The notes: a model not told the origin generated them from the sequence alone. A DNA stretch of 64,000 nucleotides from Kineosporia aurantiaca JCM 3230 (GCA_000719025.1 JODP01000007.1:1-64000); one strand, 5' to 3'. Positions 1 through 9,031 are shown, counted from the stretch's first letter. Numbers and translations are program-made.

Positions 1-94
1 TCGGCCGCCTCACCCCGATCGAGTATGAAGCCGTCATCGGACATAGTTTTGCTGCCTGATCAACCCAACCCGTGAGTCAACCGGCTTGGGGCCA
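1..94 (+). mobile_element. 3' end of an IS3-family insertion sequence, cut by the window edge
   Basis: Bases 3-59 read GRLTPIEYEAVIGHSFAA and then stop, the usual C-terminal end of an IS3-family OrfB (DDE integrase-core) transposase. The rest lies outside the window. About 35 non-coding bases follow, ending near base 94 in GGGGCCA, which would be the terminal inverted repeat (IS3 termini end in CA). The alcohol dehydrogenase gene on the other strand loses homology exactly here, so this IS appears to have truncated it. The terminus position is inferred, because the partner repeat is not visible. Confidence 0.75.
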
Positions 95-777
95 GTCCCT
101 TCGACCTCCGAGTAATTGATGACGCCCGCGACGCCGAGGGTGGACAAGTGCTGGCGTTTGCTGTCGCTGCCACTCGTCGCCCACACTTGGGCGCCGAAGG
201 CGCGGGCAAGTTGGGCGGCGAAGAGTGACACCCCACCGGTGCCGAGAACCAGTACGGTGTCGTCGGTTCCGATCAGTCGCGTACCGTAAGGACGGTTTCC
301 GCGAAGGGCCGTCCAGGCGGTCAGACCCGCACACGGCAGTGTGGACGCCTCGGTCAGGCTCAGCGTTCCGGGAGCCTTGGCAACGCGATCGGCGGCCAGA
401 ACGACGTATTCGGCCAGCATGCCGTCCTCGGTTCCCGAGCCCAGGCCAAGGCCTTTGCCGGGCACGGGTGGGCCGTCCGCCCAGCCGCTGAAGTAGACGC
501 TGATGACCCGATCACCGACCGTCCAGGACTCCACGCCCGTACCCACCGCGTCCACGACTCCCGCGCCGTCGCTGAGGGGCACGAGATCTGGCGCGGTAGT
601 CGAGCCGTACTGATCGGCGCGGACGAGAAGGTCGCGGTAGTTCAAGGCTGCCGCATGCACTTTCACGCGAACTTGTCCCGGGCCGGGTTCAGGGATGGGG
701 GCCTCCTGCAACCTCAGCTCCCGCCCCCCGCCCGCCGCCGGCGTCAGCACCCATCTCTTCATCGTGTCGGACTGCAC
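34..777 (-). pseudogene. MDR-family alcohol dehydrogenase/quinone reductase, C-terminus lost to an IS
   Basis: The protein begins as a zinc-type/MDR NAD(P)-dependent oxidoreductase: a GroES-like fold (residues about 10-130, with AALNYRDLL and GVVDAVGTG) and the start of the Rossmann domain (VLVLGTGGVSLFAAQLA, about 180-205). It ends after 247 residues instead of about 335. The last 20 residues, from TGPKPVD onward, are translated from the adjacent IS3 terminus. The start is GTG at 777, with GGAG nine bases upstream. It lies directly downstream of a second, decayed MDR gene on the same strand. It lacks most of the cofactor domain and is probably inactive. Family assignment is firm; the substrate is unknown. 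Confidence 0.85.
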
Positions 778-811
778 AGGAATATCTCCAGTCTTGGGTC
801 GCTCTGGATCA

Positions 812-1412
812 GGGGTGAGGACGATGCGCCCGCGCAGGCCGCCCTGCCCGTGGTGCTCGTGGGTGGCTGTCGCTTAGTCGATCGGGTAGGTCCCGGTCTC
901 TGGCGACTCACCGGCGACTCACCCATCCCGCGCCGGCCGGGGCGGACAAGCGGGCGAGGAGGACGCCGTCGGCGTGGTCTGTAAGGTTGATGGAGCGCAT
1001 CCCGCGCCGCGCTTGCGGGACAGCGTTGAGCAGCGAGACGAACGCTTCGCCGTCGGGACGTGCGCCACGACCCGATCCGACAGGGTCACGTATTCCGCCG
1101 GGGGCGAGCGCGTCGCCGAGTCGTTCCCGGGCGCCGATCACGAGGTCACCTACGGCGAGACCGCTCACCTCACTGCCGGCCGCGTGAATCCGCACAGGGA
1201 GGTCGACGACCTCAAGCCCCGCTGTTCACACTCGGCAACCGTAGCGAAATGTGGGTCAGGGACCATTCTCGGCCAGCGCCTCCGTCCTGTTCATGGCTGC
1301 GCCGGCGATCTGGATGGGGACTGCGACCTCGCACGGGCCGGTTCGGGCCTGGCGGCATCGACGGCCAGGACGGTTCCGGACCACCGATTCGGGTCACAAC
1401 GGCTGCTTTCAT
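812..1412 (-). pseudogene. decayed MDR oxidoreductase (quinone-reductase type)
   Basis: Pieces of one MDR protein can be read in order on the minus strand but in different frames. MKAAVVTRIGGPE (start near 1412) is followed, after shifts and a missing cofactor-binding centre, by GSEVSGLAVGDLVIGA (about 1180-1130), then GMRSINLTDHADGVLLARLS (about 1010-945), and after a stop GGLRGRIVLTP (about 845-812). These are the N-terminus, GroES segment and C-terminal segments of NADP-dependent oxidoreductases of about 310 residues. Several frameshifts and an internal deletion make it non-functional. It sits divergently from the MmyB-type regulator at 1561, a common regulator-oxidoreductase arrangement. 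Confidence 0.7.
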
Positions 1413-1560
1413 GAGAGGTCCCTGCTTTCTGCGCGCATCGTGCATCAGATGCGCCGCTACTGCTCACAGTGCGGGTCCCTCCGGTAATGAGGAAGGTGCG
1501 GGTCGAGCGGGGTCTCGCCAGGACCTGTCACGACGCGTCAGGAAGACCGACAATGGGGGA

Positions 1561-2418
1561 GTGAGCGCCGAGACGATAGGTGAGTTTCTCCGGGCTCGGC
1601 GGGGGTTGCTGCGACCCGCCGATGTCGGTCTGCCAGCCGGAACCGGGATGCGGCGGGTACCGGGACTTCGTCGTGAGGAGCTGGCGTCGATCGCCGGGCT
1701 GAGCGTGGACTACTACACCCAGCTCGAGCAGGGGCGCCGGCCGCAGGTGTCGACCTCCGTCCTGGATGCCCTGGCCCGCGCGCTGCGGCTCTCACCGACC
1801 GAGCACGAGCACCTGCTCCGTCTCGCCGCCGCACGTCGTGAACCAGCCCGGTCCGCGCCGCAGGAGCAAGCAGAAGTGACATCCGGCGCTACCGTTGACC
1901 TACGATCACTGCTGGCCTTGATGGACCGGGTGCCGGCCATCGTGCTGGACCGCAAACTGGACTTCCGGGAATGGAATTCCCTGGCCGATGCTGTCTTCGG
2001 CATCAACGAGCTCACCATCTCCCGGCGTAACGCCGCGCGCCACGTCTTCGCCAACCCGGTTGCTGCCGACACGTACCCCGATCTGGAGGATGTGGCGGCC
2101 GACCTCGTTGCGCATCTGCACGTCGTTGCCGGCCGGTACCCCGACGATCCGGAGATCGTCGACTTTGTGCGCGAACTGTCGCGCTCTGTGGCGTTTCGGG
2201 AGCTGTGGGCGCGGTACGAGGTGCGCAGAAAGAGTGGCGGCCGGACCCGGGTGAAGCACCCGCTGGTCGGCATGCTGGAGTTCGAGTATCAGGCGCTGTC
2301 CCTGCCGTGCGACCCCGACGCTCTGCTGATCACGTACACCTATCCACCCGGCTCGGACACGGACGACCGGCTCAGGCTGCTGGGTAGCTGGGAGGCCGAC
2401 CCGGTCACCCCCCGATGA
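1561..2418 (+). CDS. XRE-family regulator with MmyB-like ligand-binding domain
   Basis: A 285-residue DNA-binding regulator. The N-terminal Cro/C1-type helix-turn-helix (residues about 5-75) contains GMRRVPGLRREELASIAGLS and YYTQLEQGR, the signature of the MmyB-type family in actinobacteria. The C-terminal part (about 105-285) matches the MmyB-like ligand-binding domain: VPAIVLDRKLDFREWN, then HPLVGMLEFEYQAL and a closing Tyr-rich strand. The GTG start at 1561 follows a GGGG run and places the HTH at the usual distance; the frame stays open much further upstream but without homology. These regulators usually sit beside a divergently read oxidoreductase that they control. Here that partner (812-1412) is decayed, leaving the regulator orphaned. 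Confidence 0.9.
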   Translation: MSAETIGEFLRARRGLLRPADVGLPAGTGMRRVPGLRREELASIAGLSVDYYTQLEQGRRPQVSTSVLDALARALRLSPTEHEHLLRLAAARREPARSAPQEQAEVTSGATVDLRSLLALMDRVPAIVLDRKLDFREWNSLADAVFGINELTISRRNAARHVFANPVAADTYPDLEDVAADLVAHLHVVAGRYPDDPEIVDFVRELSRSVAFRELWARYEVRRKSGGRTRVKHPLVGMLEFEYQALSLPCDPDALLITYTYPPGSDTDDRLRLLGSWEADPVTPR

Positions 2419-2427
2419 CCGGGCTGT

Positions 2428-2922
2428 TCACCGGGGGGTCATGGTCAGGATCTCGAAAGCGGTGACCTGATCGATGAGGGCGGCGAACTGGTCGGGGTCG
2501 GCCCGGGTGACCAGTTTCAGGGCCTTGAACATGCGTACCCCATCGGGTACCGCGGCCGGGAAGGAGATCAGCAGGCGCCTGAGCAGGTCGGCCTCGTCAA
2601 CGCGGTCAAGTTCGCGAAGCCGGATCTGTTCTTGGTGGCGTCCGTCGGTGAGGGTTGCGTAGCCGGCGGCCCGCGCGTTACGAGCCCAATCGCCTTCGGG
2701 CAGCGGGGCCAGGATGAAGCGGCGTCCTTCCAGATGGATAGGAGACACCGGAGTGGAACGAGGCCGTCCATTGGTGCGCCCTGCGATCGTCAGTACTTTG
2801 ATCACTCCGGTGGAGATGCCGAGACGTGAAAGCGATTTGACGACCGCGTTGGTGGGCGACAAATAGGCAGGGCGGCGCCGAGCTGGGTTTCTGCCGTGTG
2901 GACCGTTGGGGGACTGTTGCAT
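2428..2922 (-). CDS. DUF385 nitroreductase/quinone-reductase family protein (flavin/deazaflavin-binding)
   Basis: A protein of about 164 residues with the split-barrel core of the deazaflavin (F420)-dependent nitroreductase family, which includes mycobacterial Ddn: VLTIAGRTNGRPRSTPVSPI followed by GRRFILAPLPEGDWARN. The usual role is F420H2-dependent reduction of quinones or nitro compounds, often with membrane association. Some members bind FMN or heme instead, so the cofactor is not certain. The start is taken as ATG at 2922, preceded by GTGAGGATC; longer readings to 3036 add no homology. The gene is convergent with the regulator ending at 2418 and stands alone on its strand. Confidence 0.75.
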   Translation of the reverse strand: MQQSPNGPHGRNPARRRPAYLSPTNAVVKSLSRLGISTGVIKVLTIAGRTNGRPRSTPVSPIHLEGRRFILAPLPEGDWARNARAAGYATLTDGRHQEQIRLRELDRVDEADLLRRLLISFPAAVPDGVRMFKALKLVTRADPDQFAALIDQVTAFEILTMTPR

Positions 2923-3340
2923 GATGCGGTTGATCCTCACCTGGAAAAGGTTTCGGTGATGGAAGGCGGCCACCGTAGGTGGCTTCCCGAACGCGGTGGT
3001 ACGTACGACGCGGTGGGGTCGGGATTGGTCTTGCACATGGCGACCAGCGGGCGTCCTCTGCTGGTCTTGTTGACGCCGTAGTCGATGCAGACGCCGTTCG
3101 TGGTGAACACGAACTCAGGGCACCAGAGTGGATGCCGTGCCAGGTACCGGCCTACCGGAGCGACCGGTGGACGCGGGTGGTCGGTGGTGGCGTGTGAGCT
3201 GGTGCACCCGTGGTCGGCCGCCACCCTGGGGTTTCCGGGGGAATGATAATGAGCGAGGCAATGGCGGCGCTGAGGGTTGCGGAGCCTACGATGAGGCCGG
3301 TGGCCGCGTGTTCTCGGAGGTCATCCTTCTTGGGTAGGGC
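2923..3340. other. intergenic stretch without a recognised gene
   Basis: About 420 bases between two minus-strand genes. The minus strand is open over 2937-3224 and includes CIDYGVNKTSRGRPL, but I see no family signature, no convincing ribosome binding site and no repeat. It may hold the promoter of the downstream DUF385 gene or a decayed fragment. Confidence 0.4.
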
Positions 3341-4414
3341 CTAGGCGGTTCGGCGCAGGAAGCGCAGTAGGGCCTTATTGATGACGGCGGCGGCTTCGTG
3401 CTGAGGCCAATGGCCCACGTTGGCGATCTCCAGGACGCCGAGCAGGTGTGACTGCCCTTGGCCCAGCGTCTTTCGAGTGGGGCGACCGAGTTCCACCAGA
3501 CCATCGACGGCGCCGAAAGCGTAGAAGGACGGGACTTCGATGACCGCACCCTTCCACGGGGCGGTCAAGTCGAAAGACGTTTGAATGGCACGGTAGTAGT
3601 TCAGCGCGCCGTGAAAGCCGGTGCGGGCGAACTCCCGCACATTGTGGGAGAGGTAGCCGGTATCAATCCAGGCGGGCAGGGTGGCTGGGGCAGGGCGCAG
3701 GAGCGACCTGGCCGGATCGAAAGGGCTCCACCGTTGCGCGTCGGCCGGGCTCCCGGATGCCCAGTACAAGGCGCTGGGAATGCTGCGGCGCGAGTCGGCC
3801 CATTGCCGGTCGGCTTCGGGCTTCTGCTGATCGAGGACGTAGAAGTAGGGCACCCCGAGAGCGCGGATCTTGTCAACGGAACTGGAGTCGTCCCGAGAGC
3901 TGTAGGGGAAGCTGATGCCGAACACAGCCTGGAAGCGGTCGGGCCGGAACAGAGCGGCGTGGTGGGCGACGTAGGCGCCCCAATCGTGTCCGACCACGGT
4001 GACGCGTGCGACATGCAGGACGTCGAGCAGGGCGACCAGATCGCCGACCAGGTGCAGTGGGGTGTACTGGTCCGTGTCCGCCGGCGCCGAACTGCGTCCG
4101 TAGCCGCGCATGTCCACGGCGATGGCGTGGTAACCGGCGGCAGCCACAGCGGCCATCTGCCGTTGCCAGGTGCGGGCGGTGTCGGGGAATCCGTGAACGA
4201 AAAGCACCGGCTCGCCGCGTCCTTGCTCCATCACGTGCAAGGTGATGCCGTTGGCCGACACGAGCGACTCCCGCACACCCGTGCCGCCGGACGGACTTCC
4301 GAGCGGCGTTCCGGCCTCATCCGGCCGTGTGTGCGGTAGCAACCGCCCCGCGTCGCCGACTGTTGCTGCGCCGATACTGGCCAAGGCACCAGTGATCATC
4401 GATCGTCTGTTCAT
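3341..4414 (-). CDS. epoxide-hydrolase-like alpha/beta hydrolase with Tat-type signal
   Basis: A 357-residue alpha/beta hydrolase. The N-terminus MNRRSMITGALASIGAA is a twin-arginine-type export signal, so the enzyme is probably secreted folded. The fold is clear: oxyanion motif VLFVHGFPD (about 70-78), DMRGYGRSSAP, nucleophile elbow VVGHDWGAY with Asp at about residue 144, and the terminal catalytic His in NVGHWPQHEA. An Asp nucleophile in GHDWG is characteristic of epoxide hydrolases and haloalkane dehalogenases rather than Ser esterases. The ATG at 4414 follows GAAGGAAAC; the frame stays open to 4858 without homology. No operon partner is adjacent. Confidence 0.85.
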   Translation of the reverse strand: MNRRSMITGALASIGAATVGDAGRLLPHTRPDEAGTPLGSPSGGTGVRESLVSANGITLHVMEQGRGEPVLFVHGFPDTARTWQRQMAAVAAAGYHAIAVDMRGYGRSSAPADTDQYTPLHLVGDLVALLDVLHVARVTVVGHDWGAYVAHHAALFRPDRFQAVFGISFPYSSRDDSSSVDKIRALGVPYFYVLDQQKPEADRQWADSRRSIPSALYWASGSPADAQRWSPFDPARSLLRPAPATLPAWIDTGYLSHNVREFARTGFHGALNYYRAIQTSFDLTAPWKGAVIEVPSFYAFGAVDGLVELGRPTRKTLGQGQSHLLGVLEIANVGHWPQHEAAAVINKALLRFLRRTA

Positions 4415-4823
4415 GATGTTTCCTTCATCGGTGGCAGGACATGGTCGCGAACTGGCGTCGTCAGGGGCCGACAACGGCTCAAGCGTGGGCTCTTTGATGA
4501 CTACGACGTTTGGCATGGCGCGGTGACCCGTCCACGGTGACCCGTCCGCAGTGCGCACATCCGCAGTGCGCGCCCGGCGCAGGACACCCCAGGTGGTCAG
4601 AGGGCAGCCCGGGGGTGCGGCGACCTGCGTCCGCCCACGACACGCATGGCCCACCGTTTCCGGGTAAGGATCGGGCCGCTCCGGCATCAGGCTGGCCGAG
4701 GTCCTGACCGGTCGTCGGTTGCGGGCGCCTCTCATCGGGTCCGCAGTGCTTGCCCATCGTGGCCCCGGCGGGCCAGGCGCTCGCTGGATGACGTTTGCGC
4801 CGCCTCGGCCCGTGGCGAGGTGG
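4415..4823. other. intergenic stretch without a recognised gene
   Basis: About 410 bases upstream of the exported hydrolase. Frames are open on both strands, as expected at this GC content, but none shows a family motif. A short direct repeat, built on GTCCGCAGTGCGCACAT-like sequence, is visible near 4545-4575. The stretch probably contains the hydrolase promoter. Confidence 0.4.
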
Positions 4824-5918
4824 TCAGTGTTCTTCGTGATGTTGGGGGATGAGCACAACTTTCCCGAAGGCGGTGCGGGACTCGGCCAGCTTCATCGCGT
4901 CGATCACCTGGTCGAGCGGCATCCGGGCGGCGATCTTGGCCGAGATGGCGCCACTTTCGAGCAGGCCGAGCACTTCGCCCAGATCGTTTTGGACCCGGGC
5001 CCGGAACGCCGCAGGCCGCAGGAGGTGACCCGCCCACAGGTCGTAGAAGTAGGCCTTCTTGCCGTTGGGCAGAAGGTGCCGGGCAAAGACGCGGGCGAGG
5101 TTGCCCAGGAAAGCCGGCCACAATGACCCCTCGTCGTTCATCGCTGCCGCGATGGCGTACGAGACCAGGGTTCCGCCGGGAGCCAGCATCTTCCAGGACT
5201 GCACCACGCTGTCACCACCGAGATGGTCGAAAACGGCGTCGACCCCGGCAGGTGCCAGCTCACGGATCCGCCCGCTCAGGTGGGGATCGTTGTAGTCGAT
5301 CGGAATCACCCCCAGGTCCTGCAACGCCGCATGGTGGCGGGGACCGGCGGTACCGATGACACGCACTCCGTGATGGGCGGCCAGCTGAGCGATCGTCGTG
5401 CCCACCGCACCACCCACGCCGGTCACGAGGATGGTCTGCCCGGGGCGGACGCGAGCCTTGTGGTGCAGCATCTGCCAGGCAGTGACGCCATTGACGACGA
5501 AGGTCTCCACGGCGGCGGGATCCAGCTCCGCCGGGATCGGCACGAGATCGGCAGCCGGCAGCAGCACATGGCTGGCCCAGCCGCCCGTCTTGGTCATCGC
5601 CGCCACGCTCTGGCCGACCAGCCCTCGATCCACTCCGTCACCGGCCGCGATCACCTTTCCGACGAGGTCGTAGCCAGGCACGAAGGGGAACTTCGGCTGA
5701 CCCGGGTACACACCGCGGCGCATGGCCTGCTCGGCGAAGGAGATGCCGCTGGCGCTGACTTCGACCAGCACCTGACCCCTGGCGGGGGCGGCCAGAGCGC
5801 GGGATCGCAGCACCAGCCCATCCGCATCGACGACACCAGGCAGCACCACCTCGGTTGCCAGCACGGTGTCAGCCGGCTCCGCAGCCTGGTCGGTCGTGTC
5901 GTCCATGGACGCGTTCAT
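4824..5918 (-). CDS. zinc-independent MDR NADPH:quinone reductase-like oxidoreductase
   Basis: A full-length (364 residues) medium-chain dehydrogenase/reductase. The GroES-like domain shows VSASGISFAEQAMRRG and FVPGYDLVGKVIAAG. The Rossmann domain shows TILVTGVGGAVGTTIAQLA, the quinone-reductase version of the nucleotide-binding loop, then a terminal FGKVVLIP strand. The zinc ligands of true alcohol dehydrogenases are absent, so NADPH-dependent reduction of a quinone or enone is likely. ATG 5918 is preceded by CAGGAGACC; a second Met four residues on is possible. It is divergent from the TetR gene at 6032 and shares an intergenic region with two palindromic sites, so it is very probably that regulator's target. 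Confidence 0.88.
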   Translation of the reverse strand: MNASMDDTTDQAAEPADTVLATEVVLPGVVDADGLVLRSRALAAPARGQVLVEVSASGISFAEQAMRRGVYPGQPKFPFVPGYDLVGKVIAAGDGVDRGLVGQSVAAMTKTGGWASHVLLPAADLVPIPAELDPAAVETFVVNGVTAWQMLHHKARVRPGQTILVTGVGGAVGTTIAQLAAHHGVRVIGTAGPRHHAALQDLGVIPIDYNDPHLSGRIRELAPAGVDAVFDHLGGDSVVQSWKMLAPGGTLVSYAIAAAMNDEGSLWPAFLGNLARVFARHLLPNGKKAYFYDLWAGHLLRPAAFRARVQNDLGEVLGLLESGAISAKIAARMPLDQVIDAMKLAESRTAFGKVVLIPQHHEEH

Positions 5919-5951
5919 GAGGGTCTCCTGAGGGCCGCCGGTTCGTTCGGC

Positions 5952-6008
5952 TTACAGGTGTAAACGTACGCGCATAATGCTCCGTCGAACAAGAACTCAC
6001 AGGTGTAA
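5952..6008. promoter_or_regulatory. paired palindromic operator between MDR gene and tetR
   Basis: Two near-identical palindromes about 45 bases apart: TTACAGGTGTAA at 5952-5963 and TCACAGGTGTAA at 5997-6008. The second extends to an 18-base imperfect palindrome, AACTCACAGGTGTAAGTT. They fill the 113-base gap between the divergent MDR and TetR genes. The right-hand copy lies about 25 bases before the tetR ATG, next to TAAGCT, a possible -10 box for a leaderless tetR transcript. Autoregulation plus repression of the MDR gene is the simple reading. Confidence 0.75.
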
Positions 6009-6031
6009 GTTTTTGCCGGTAAGCTCATGGC

Positions 6032-6673
6032 ATGACGGAGCCCCGAACTCAACCTCGCCCGCGTGTCCGCAACCCCCGCGGGCAGGGCGCCCACCTTCGG
6101 GAGGAGATCGTCGCGGCCGCAGTCGAACTGCTTGAGGAGCACGGTCAGGAGGGCGCCGTGACGTTACGATCGGTCGCTCGCCAGGCTGGTATCGCGGCGC
6201 CGTCGATCTACCGCCACTTTCCCGACCAGCCGGCGATCATGCTCGCCGTCGTCCAGGAAGCCTTCGCCCAGCTCGATGCGGAACTTCTCAGTGCACGGGA
6301 CGCCGGCAGCAGCGATCCGCGAGAGCGACTTCTGAACATTGGTCACGCTTATTTGCGGTTCGCCGACCGGCATCCCGAGCGCTACCGCACCATGTTCGGC
6401 GGAGTCTGGGTTCCTGTCCCGGATGCGAGCTCGGTGACCGCGGACGACATGTCCGCGCTGGGTCAGACGGCTCTCCACCTTCTCTCCCAGGCCCTCGAGG
6501 ACTGTGTCCAGGCTGGATATGCCACCAGTACCGATGTGCTGGCCGACGCGGTCGCCCTATGGCTTGGTCTGCACGGACTGGCCCACCAGCGGTCGGTGTA
6601 TCCGGCCTTCGCCTGGCCGCCCGACATCGCCGAGCGAGTCATCACCGCCCTGGCACACGTCAGCACCGATTGA
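6032..6673 (+). CDS. TetR/AcrR-family transcriptional regulator
   Basis: 213 residues. The N-terminal TetR helix-turn-helix (about 20-68) contains EEIVAAAVELLEEHG, VTLRSVARQAGIAAPSIYRH and FPDQPAIMLAVV. The C-terminal ligand-binding domain is helical and carries FADRHPERYRTMFGG, typical of the WHG subgroup of TetR C-terminal domains. It is divergent from the MDR reductase at 4824-5918, and the intervening paired palindromes are its likely operators. Upstream of ATG 6032 there is no good ribosome binding site, and TAAGCT sits about seven bases before the start, so leaderless translation is plausible. The effector may be the MDR enzyme's substrate. Confidence 0.9.
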   Translation: MTEPRTQPRPRVRNPRGQGAHLREEIVAAAVELLEEHGQEGAVTLRSVARQAGIAAPSIYRHFPDQPAIMLAVVQEAFAQLDAELLSARDAGSSDPRERLLNIGHAYLRFADRHPERYRTMFGGVWVPVPDASSVTADDMSALGQTALHLLSQALEDCVQAGYATSTDVLADAVALWLGLHGLAHQRSVYPAFAWPPDIAERVITALAHVSTD

Positions 6674-7016
6674 GTTCGAACGTTCAAGGGCTGGCTGTCG
6701 CCAGGACGGCCACCGCAGGCATCCAAGCGCCGATCCGCCCCATGGCTTGAAGGGTGCTCATTCCCGACAGCGAGGAACGCAAGGCCACCGTGAAAGGCGA
6801 CGTCCACGGCGTCGTCGACCTCGGCGATCACCTCCGTCCCGGACGACCACCCGCCAGGATCCGTCGAACGCGGCTCCTTCTAATACGACAGTCACCAGTG
6901 CGAAGAGGTGACGACTATGCCGCTGAAGGGCCCTAATTCGGCCTCGGTAGCCTCTCATGGCGACCGCTCGTGCCCCCAATTGGTTGATGAGCTTGCGGGC
7001 GGCACGGGATCGGAGA
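6674..7016. other. intergenic stretch between convergent genes
   Basis: About 340 bases between convergent tetR and SDR genes. On the minus strand a broken reading gives VVLEGAAFDGSWRVVV and then, in another frame, DDAVDVAFHGGLAFLAV, which may be the remnant of a small protein. No family could be assigned and no terminator hairpin was identified. Confidence 0.35.
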
Positions 7017-7994
7017 TCAGGCGAGCAGCTTCTCGCTCAGGTCCCACAGCCGGCTCGCATCCTCGGGGTCGAGCATGGCGGAGTTCGCGTCGGCCGGGAT
7101 GCTGTCAGCGGTCATCGGACGGGCCTCGTCGTCGAGCACGGCGACGTCGCTGTCCTTGAGGTAGACCCCGCCGATGGCTTCGAGCAAGGGGCTGGCGGCG
7201 CCGAACACGATGGTGGCGGCGCCCTGTTCAATGGTTTTCTTCCCGGCCTGCGGGTCGATGATCGTGGCGCCGTGCTCGTCGATCAGGCCCTGCGCGCGGA
7301 AGGATTCCAGTCGCTGTGGGGCGTGCGGGCCGGGCCCGATGACCACGCCGGGGTGCACTGCCAAGGCCCGGATGTCGTCGGTGGCGAAGCGGCGGTCGAG
7401 TTCGACGGTGAACAGGACGTTCGCCCGCTTGGACTGTGCGTATGCGGCTACGGGGTGGTACCCGGTGGTGAAGTTGAGGTCGTCCCAGCGGATCTCACCG
7501 ATCCGGGCCGCGCCCGAGGTCACGGTGACCACGCGGGCGCCGTCTGCCGCACGCAGGGCCGGCAGTAGCGCGCGGGTGAGCTGGAAGTGCCCCAGGTGCG
7601 AGGTCGCAAAGGCGAGTTCGTAGCCGCGGGCATCCAGGCGCAGGTGCGGTCCGAACAGCACTGCCGCGCTGTTGATGAGCATGTGCAGCGGCCGTCCCGT
7701 ATCGATCCACCGGGCCGCGAAGGCCTCGACCGATTCCGGGTCGGTCAGATCCAGTTGTTGCACCCGTACCCTGTCGATGCCCGCGACCGCTTCGCAGGCC
7801 CGGGCGGTGTCGCGCGAGGCGACGGTTACCGAAGCTCCGGCGGCGGCCAGGGCGCGGGTGACCTCCCGGCCCAGTCGGCTGTGTCCGCCGGTGACGATCA
7901 CTTCCTGGCCAGAGAGGTCGAGGCCGTGGAGAACGTCGGTGGCGGTGGAGGCTGCGGTGAAGGGCGTGTGCAGGGGAGCCTGAGGTGATGTCAT
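7017..7994 (-). CDS. short-chain dehydrogenase/reductase (retinol-dehydrogenase-like)
   Basis: A 325-residue SDR with the long C-terminal region of retinol-dehydrogenase/WWOX-like members. The cofactor motif is VIVTGGHSRLGRE; the second Gly of canonical TGxxxGxG is replaced by Arg, and the structural NNAG motif is INSAA, both variants seen in this subgroup. The catalytic Ser lies in VTVTSGAARIG and the Tyr/Lys pair in YAQSKRAN. The substrate cannot be told from sequence. ATG 7994 is used. It is divergent from the AraC-type regulator starting at 8069 across only 74 bases, so the two probably form a regulator-target pair. Confidence 0.85.
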   Translation of the reverse strand: MTSPQAPLHTPFTAASTATDVLHGLDLSGQEVIVTGGHSRLGREVTRALAAAGASVTVASRDTARACEAVAGIDRVRVQQLDLTDPESVEAFAARWIDTGRPLHMLINSAAVLFGPHLRLDARGYELAFATSHLGHFQLTRALLPALRAADGARVVTVTSGAARIGEIRWDDLNFTTGYHPVAAYAQSKRANVLFTVELDRRFATDDIRALAVHPGVVIGPGPHAPQRLESFRAQGLIDEHGATIIDPQAGKKTIEQGAATIVFGAASPLLEAIGGVYLKDSDVAVLDDEARPMTADSIPADANSAMLDPEDASRLWDLSEKLLA

Positions 7995-8068
7995 GCCGTG
8001 AGTCTTCGCCCTGAGGGGTTGGACGCGGAAGCATTGAAAGTTCGTATTTTCTGCGCGAGAGTACGAGG

Positions 8069-9031
8069 GTGGCGCGTGAGACGGTGGCCGATGCCTTGTC
8101 CGACGTTTTCGACCAGGTGGAGGTCCGCGGTCTCATGACCGGCGGTTTCGCGGTTCGCGGGCCCTGGTCTTCCCGGGTGGCGGTGACGCGGCCGCTGAAG
8201 CTCATCGCCTTGGTCGCCGGATCTGCCTGGATCAGCGCCGAGGGACCGGGTGGCCCCGACGGGCCGGTCGAGCTGAAACCCGGCGATGTCGTGCTCCTGA
8301 ACAATCGCAGCGCTCTGGAGGTTCACGGTGGCCGGGGCGACGGGCCGCCGGCTGAGACCACCCCGGAGGCGAGCTTTGACTCGATGGCGCTTGCCGCAGC
8401 CGATCTGAGGACCGACGACGTGCTCATCGGCGGCTGGATTCAGGTCAACCCGGCCGGGCAGGCACTGTTCAGCGGTGCGCTGCCGGGCCTTGTCCACGTC
8501 CGGGCCTCGACCCCGGCCGCGTCCCGTCTGGCCGTGCTCGTTGCGCAGCTCTTCGCCGAGGCCTCCAGCGGGCGGCTGGGGTCCGCTTTCGCGATCCGTC
8601 AGAACGGGCAGTTGTTCCTGCTCGAGGTGCTGCGCGCCTACCTGGAGCAGGAACAGCCACCGACCGGGTGGCTCCGGTTGCTCGCTGACGAAAGTCTCTC
8701 GCCCGCGATCCGGCTGATGCACGAGCAGCCCGGCCGGGCTTGGGGGCTGGCCGAACTGGCCGGTGCTGCCGGCATGTCCCGCACCAGCTTCGCCCAGCGG
8801 TTCCGGACCCTGGCAGGCGTCCCGCCGCTGACGTACTTGTCGCGATGGCGGATGGTGCTCGCCCAACGTGCACTGCGCGACCCCAACGTCCGCGTCGGCG
8901 CGCTGGCCACCGAACTCGGCTACGGATCAGAAAGCGCATTCAGCAACGCCTTCAAGCGCGAAATCGGCCAGTCCCCGCTGAACTACCGCCGGCATCAGGA
9001 CCCCCCGCATCAGACCACCGCAACGCGATAA
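8069..9031 (+). CDS. AraC-family transcriptional regulator, cupin-type N-terminus
   Basis: 320 residues. The N-terminal half is a cupin-like AraC ligand-binding domain (VELKPGDVVLLNNRSALEV, about 68-88). The C-terminal half (about 205-310) carries the two helix-turn-helix units of AraC/XylS: WGLAELAGAAGMSRTSFAQR, then RVGALATELGYGSESAFSNA and the closing FKREIGQSPLNYRR. The start is GTG at 8069 with weak ribosome binding. It is divergent from the SDR at 7017-7994 and is the natural candidate to activate or repress it. A second SDR-AraC pair of the same layout occurs at 11536-13334. Confidence 0.9.
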   Translation: MARETVADALSDVFDQVEVRGLMTGGFAVRGPWSSRVAVTRPLKLIALVAGSAWISAEGPGGPDGPVELKPGDVVLLNNRSALEVHGGRGDGPPAETTPEASFDSMALAAADLRTDDVLIGGWIQVNPAGQALFSGALPGLVHVRASTPAASRLAVLVAQLFAEASSGRLGSAFAIRQNGQLFLLEVLRAYLEQEQPPTGWLRLLADESLSPAIRLMHEQPGRAWGLAELAGAAGMSRTSFAQRFRTLAGVPPLTYLSRWRMVLAQRALRDPNVRVGALATELGYGSESAFSNAFKREIGQSPLNYRRHQDPPHQTTATR

